Below are positions 59,786-64,000 of a stretch of DNA of 64,000 nucleotides, in pieces. Position 1 is the first letter of the stretch, and each line of letters opens with the position of its first letter. The notes under the pieces are model-generated. The model was not told the DNA's origin and ran no database searches. It was given only the letters and a program-made list of their open reading frames with translations. Source of the DNA: Tibeticola sediminis (GTDB taxonomy: Bacteria > Pseudomonadota > Gammaproteobacteria > Burkholderiales > Burkholderiaceae_C). The position numbers and the translations under genes were made by a program. The stretch covers positions 124,001-188,000 of the forward strand of contig NZ_RKQL01000005.1 in NCBI RefSeq assembly GCF_003843835.1, in the 5' to 3' direction.

Positions 59786-60262
59786 ATGGGCACGCCGCGG
59801 GTGAGCGTCCAGACCGAGGATTTCGACCTTTCCACCGAAGTCGCGCGGCTGCGCGCGGAAAAGAAGGGCGTGGGCGCGGTCTGCGCGTTCGTGGGCACGG
59901 TGCGCGACCGCAACGAAGGCGTATCGGTCTCGACGATGGAGCTCGAACACTACCCCGGCATGACGGAAAAGGCCATCGAGGCCATGATCGACGAGGCGCA
60001 CCAGCGTTTCGACATCCTCGGCGCGCGGGTGATTCACCGCGTGGGTCTGCTCGAGCCGCTGGACCAGATCGTGCTGGTGGCGGTCATCAGCGCGCACCGC
60101 GACGAGAGCTTCCGGGCCTGCGAATTCCTCATGGACTACCTCAAAACCCAGGCGCCGTTCTGGAAGAAAGAGCAGACGCCCGAGGGCGCGCGCTGGGTCG
60201 ATGCCCGCGTGAGCGACGACGCGGCGCTGGCGCGCTGGGGCATCGCCAGCCGCAATACCTGA
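59786..60262 (+). CDS. moaE: Molybdopterin synthase catalytic subunit MoaE
   Basis: The 158-residue large subunit of molybdopterin synthase, which converts cPMP to molybdopterin with sulfur from MoaD. Motifs are AVCAFVGTVRDRNEG near residue 31, LEHYPGMTEKAIEAM near 54, and the lysine-rich active site WKKEQTPEGARWVDA near 129. An ATG at 59786 fits the GGAGG at 59772 better than an in-frame TTG nine bases upstream. Confidence 0.96.
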   Translation: MGTPRVSVQTEDFDLSTEVARLRAEKKGVGAVCAFVGTVRDRNEGVSVSTMELEHYPGMTEKAIEAMIDEAHQRFDILGARVIHRVGLLEPLDQIVLVAVISAHRDESFRACEFLMDYLKTQAPFWKKEQTPEGARWVDARVSDDAALARWGIASRNT

Positions 60263-60311
60263 TCGGCCCTGCGCCCCTTGACCGGCGTTAAAGCTGCCGC
60301 GGCGGCTGCGC

Positions 60312-60340
60312 CTTGAAATCCTTCCGATCCGGCCCAAGTT
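60312..60340 (+). promoter_or_regulatory. Candidate RpoH (sigma-32) promoter of clpB
   Basis: CTTGAAA, 14 bases, CCCAAGTT, 23 bp before the clpB start. It resembles the sigma-32 consensus and matches in spacing and sequence the motif before the yfdX operon. Control of clpB by RpoH is established in proteobacteria, which supports the reading. Confidence 0.7.
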
Positions 60341-60362
60341 GCCGAGTCAACGGAGGATTTCC

Positions 60363-62969
<2,607 letters not shown>

Positions 62970-62994
62970 TCGGCCCTGCACCACGGCCTGTGCT

Positions 62995-63029
62995 AGACCC
63001 CCAGCCCTCGGGCCGGGGGTCTTTTTTTT
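62995..63029 (+). terminator. Rho-independent terminator after clpB
   Basis: Stem AGACCCC / GGGGTCT with an inner GC-rich part, followed by eight T. Confidence 0.9.
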
Positions 63030-63090
63030 CGCCGGGTCGATTGGGGCGAGCCCTCTAATCGGGCGGCGGCGGCGCTCCTATGATGGCTAA

Positions 63091-64000
63091 ATGACGCACA
63101 ACCCACCACCGTTTGCCATGCCCATGCACGCTTTGTTCGACGCCCAGTTCCGTGCCAGCCGCGCCGAGATCGATCCGCCGCTCTCGGTGCGACGCGACCG
63201 GCTACACCGCATGAAGAAGCTGATCGACGGCCACGGTGCGGCCCTGCATGCGGCCGTGGAGGCTGATTTTGGCGTGCGCTCGCCGGGTCTGACCGAAGTG
63301 GCCGACTTGTTCGTGCTGCGCGCCATGCTCGGCCATCTGCAGCGCCACCTGCCGCGCTGGATGAAGCCCACGCGGGTGGCCACGCCCGTGTACTTGCAGC
63401 CGGCCACAGCCTACATCCAGCGTCAGCCGCTGGGCGTGGTGGGGGTGATTTCCCCGTGGAACTATCCGATCCAACTCGCCTTGGCTCCGGCGGCTACGGC
63501 CATGGCCGCGGGCAACCGGGTCATGCTCAAGCCCAGCGAACTCACGCCGCGCACCTCGGCGCTCTTGGCTGAACTGGTGCGGCAGCACTACGCGCCGGAG
63601 GAGTTTTGCGTGATCGAGGGCGACGCGCAGGTCGCGGCTGAATTCGCCTCGCTGCCTTTCGATCACCTGTTCTTCACCGGATCGACCGCGGTCGGTCGCA
63701 AGGTGGCGGCTGCGGCGGCGGCCAACCTCACGCCGACCACGCTCGAACTCGGCGGCAAGTCGCCCGCCGTCATCGATCGCTCGGTCACCATGGGTGACGC
63801 GGCCCTCAAGATCGCCCACGGCAAGCTGCTCAACGCGGGCCAGACCTGCATTGCGCCCGACTATGTGCTGCTGCCCCGCGGCATGGAGGCCGATTTCGAG
63901 CGCGCCTTTACCCAGGCAGTCGCTCGGCTGTTCCCAAAAATTATGGGCAACGGCGACTACGCCAGCGTCATCACCGAGCGCCACCTCGCGCGGCTGCGCG
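63091..64000 (+). CDS. Coniferyl-aldehyde-dehydrogenase-like enzyme (partial)
   Basis: N-terminal 303 residues of an aldehyde dehydrogenase; the gene runs off the window end. The segment GVVGVISPWNYPIQLALAP (about 112-130), TLELGGKSPAV near 217 with the general-base Glu, and NAGQTCIAPDYVLLP near 249 with the catalytic Cys are those of the coniferyl/long-chain aldehyde dehydrogenase group, with the usual Asp-Tyr after the Cys region. The ATG at 63091 is the first suitable; an ATG nine codons later is possible. It oxidises an aldehyde to the acid with NAD(P)+; the natural substrate cannot be told. Confidence 0.9.
   Translation, partial: MTHNPPPFAMPMHALFDAQFRASRAEIDPPLSVRRDRLHRMKKLIDGHGAALHAAVEADFGVRSPGLTEVADLFVLRAMLGHLQRHLPRWMKPTRVATPVYLQPATAYIQRQPLGVVGVISPWNYPIQLALAPAATAMAAGNRVMLKPSELTPRTSALLAELVRQHYAPEEFCVIEGDAQVAAEFASLPFDHLFFTGSTAVGRKVAAAAAANLTPTTLELGGKSPAVIDRSVTMGDAALKIAHGKLLNAGQTCIAPDYVLLPRGMEADFERAFTQAVARLFPKIMGNGDYASVITERHLARLR

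Overview
The window is high-GC, densely packed chromosomal DNA from a betaproteobacterium, most likely a Burkholderiales member close to the Comamonadaceae. The gene order rpsF-priB-rpsR-rplI-dnaB and the order alaA-hom-thrC-mobB-moeA-moaD-moaE-clpB both fit that placement. The main theme is complete use of purines as nitrogen and carbon sources. This is interrupted by a stress-response gene block and edged by a restriction-modification locus.

Layout. Positions 1-2619 (minus) hold part of a type I restriction-modification operon: hsdM, a DUF1016/PDDEXK nuclease gene, and the first codons of a further gene. It lies against the 3' end of a tRNA-Ser(UGA). After cutA come an NMT1/SsuA-type ABC importer (3503-6196) and the malic enzyme gene maeB. 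A minus-strand ureide operon follows (13498-8752): a GntR/FCD regulator, allantoinase PuuE, a UraD-allantoate amidohydrolase fusion and an M20 hydrolase. Divergent from it are HIU hydrolase and xdhA-xdhB. The last member of the xanthine dehydrogenase set, xdhC, and the membrane urate oxidase gene puuD lie about 6.4 kb further on. The gap is filled by a six-gene minus-strand block: TonB-like lipoprotein, YfdX, HdeD, a baeRF/Vms1-like release-factor protein, an HPF domain fused to a sigma-factor-like region, and cardiolipin synthase.

Positions 26726-35562 hold less connected genes: an M32 carboxypeptidase, an APH-kinase fusion, a PAS protein, a Crp-like regulator, a DsrE protein and a large acyl-CoA synthetase-GNAT protein. 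Positions 35801-44110 are a second purine cluster: a BMP-type nucleoside/purine ABC transporter (ATPase, two permeases, two binding proteins), adenine deaminase and guanine deaminase. The rest is housekeeping: ribosomal proteins with priB and dnaB, a PhoH-family ATPase, peroxiredoxin, threonine biosynthesis, and molybdenum cofactor genes with an embedded GGDEF-EAL gene. It ends with clpB and a truncated aldehyde dehydrogenase.

The purine genes make one route: uptake of bases or nucleosides, deamination of adenine and guanine, oxidation to urate by the molybdenum enzyme XdhAB (matured by XdhC and supplied by the Moco genes), then PuuD, HIU hydrolase, UraD, PuuE and the allantoate hydrolase. 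A candidate operator (consensus KTGYATACACTT) occurs both at the gntR/HIU hydrolase divergence and before puuD.

The best candidate for an undescribed system is the stress block. Its HPF-sigma-like fusion beside a baeRF protein suggests a ribosome-stress module. It shares a CTTGAAA-N14-CCCAAGYT heat-shock-type promoter motif with clpB, which argues for RpoH control. Also notable are three families of small palindromic elements. All four copies of two families start exactly at the stop codon of the preceding gene.
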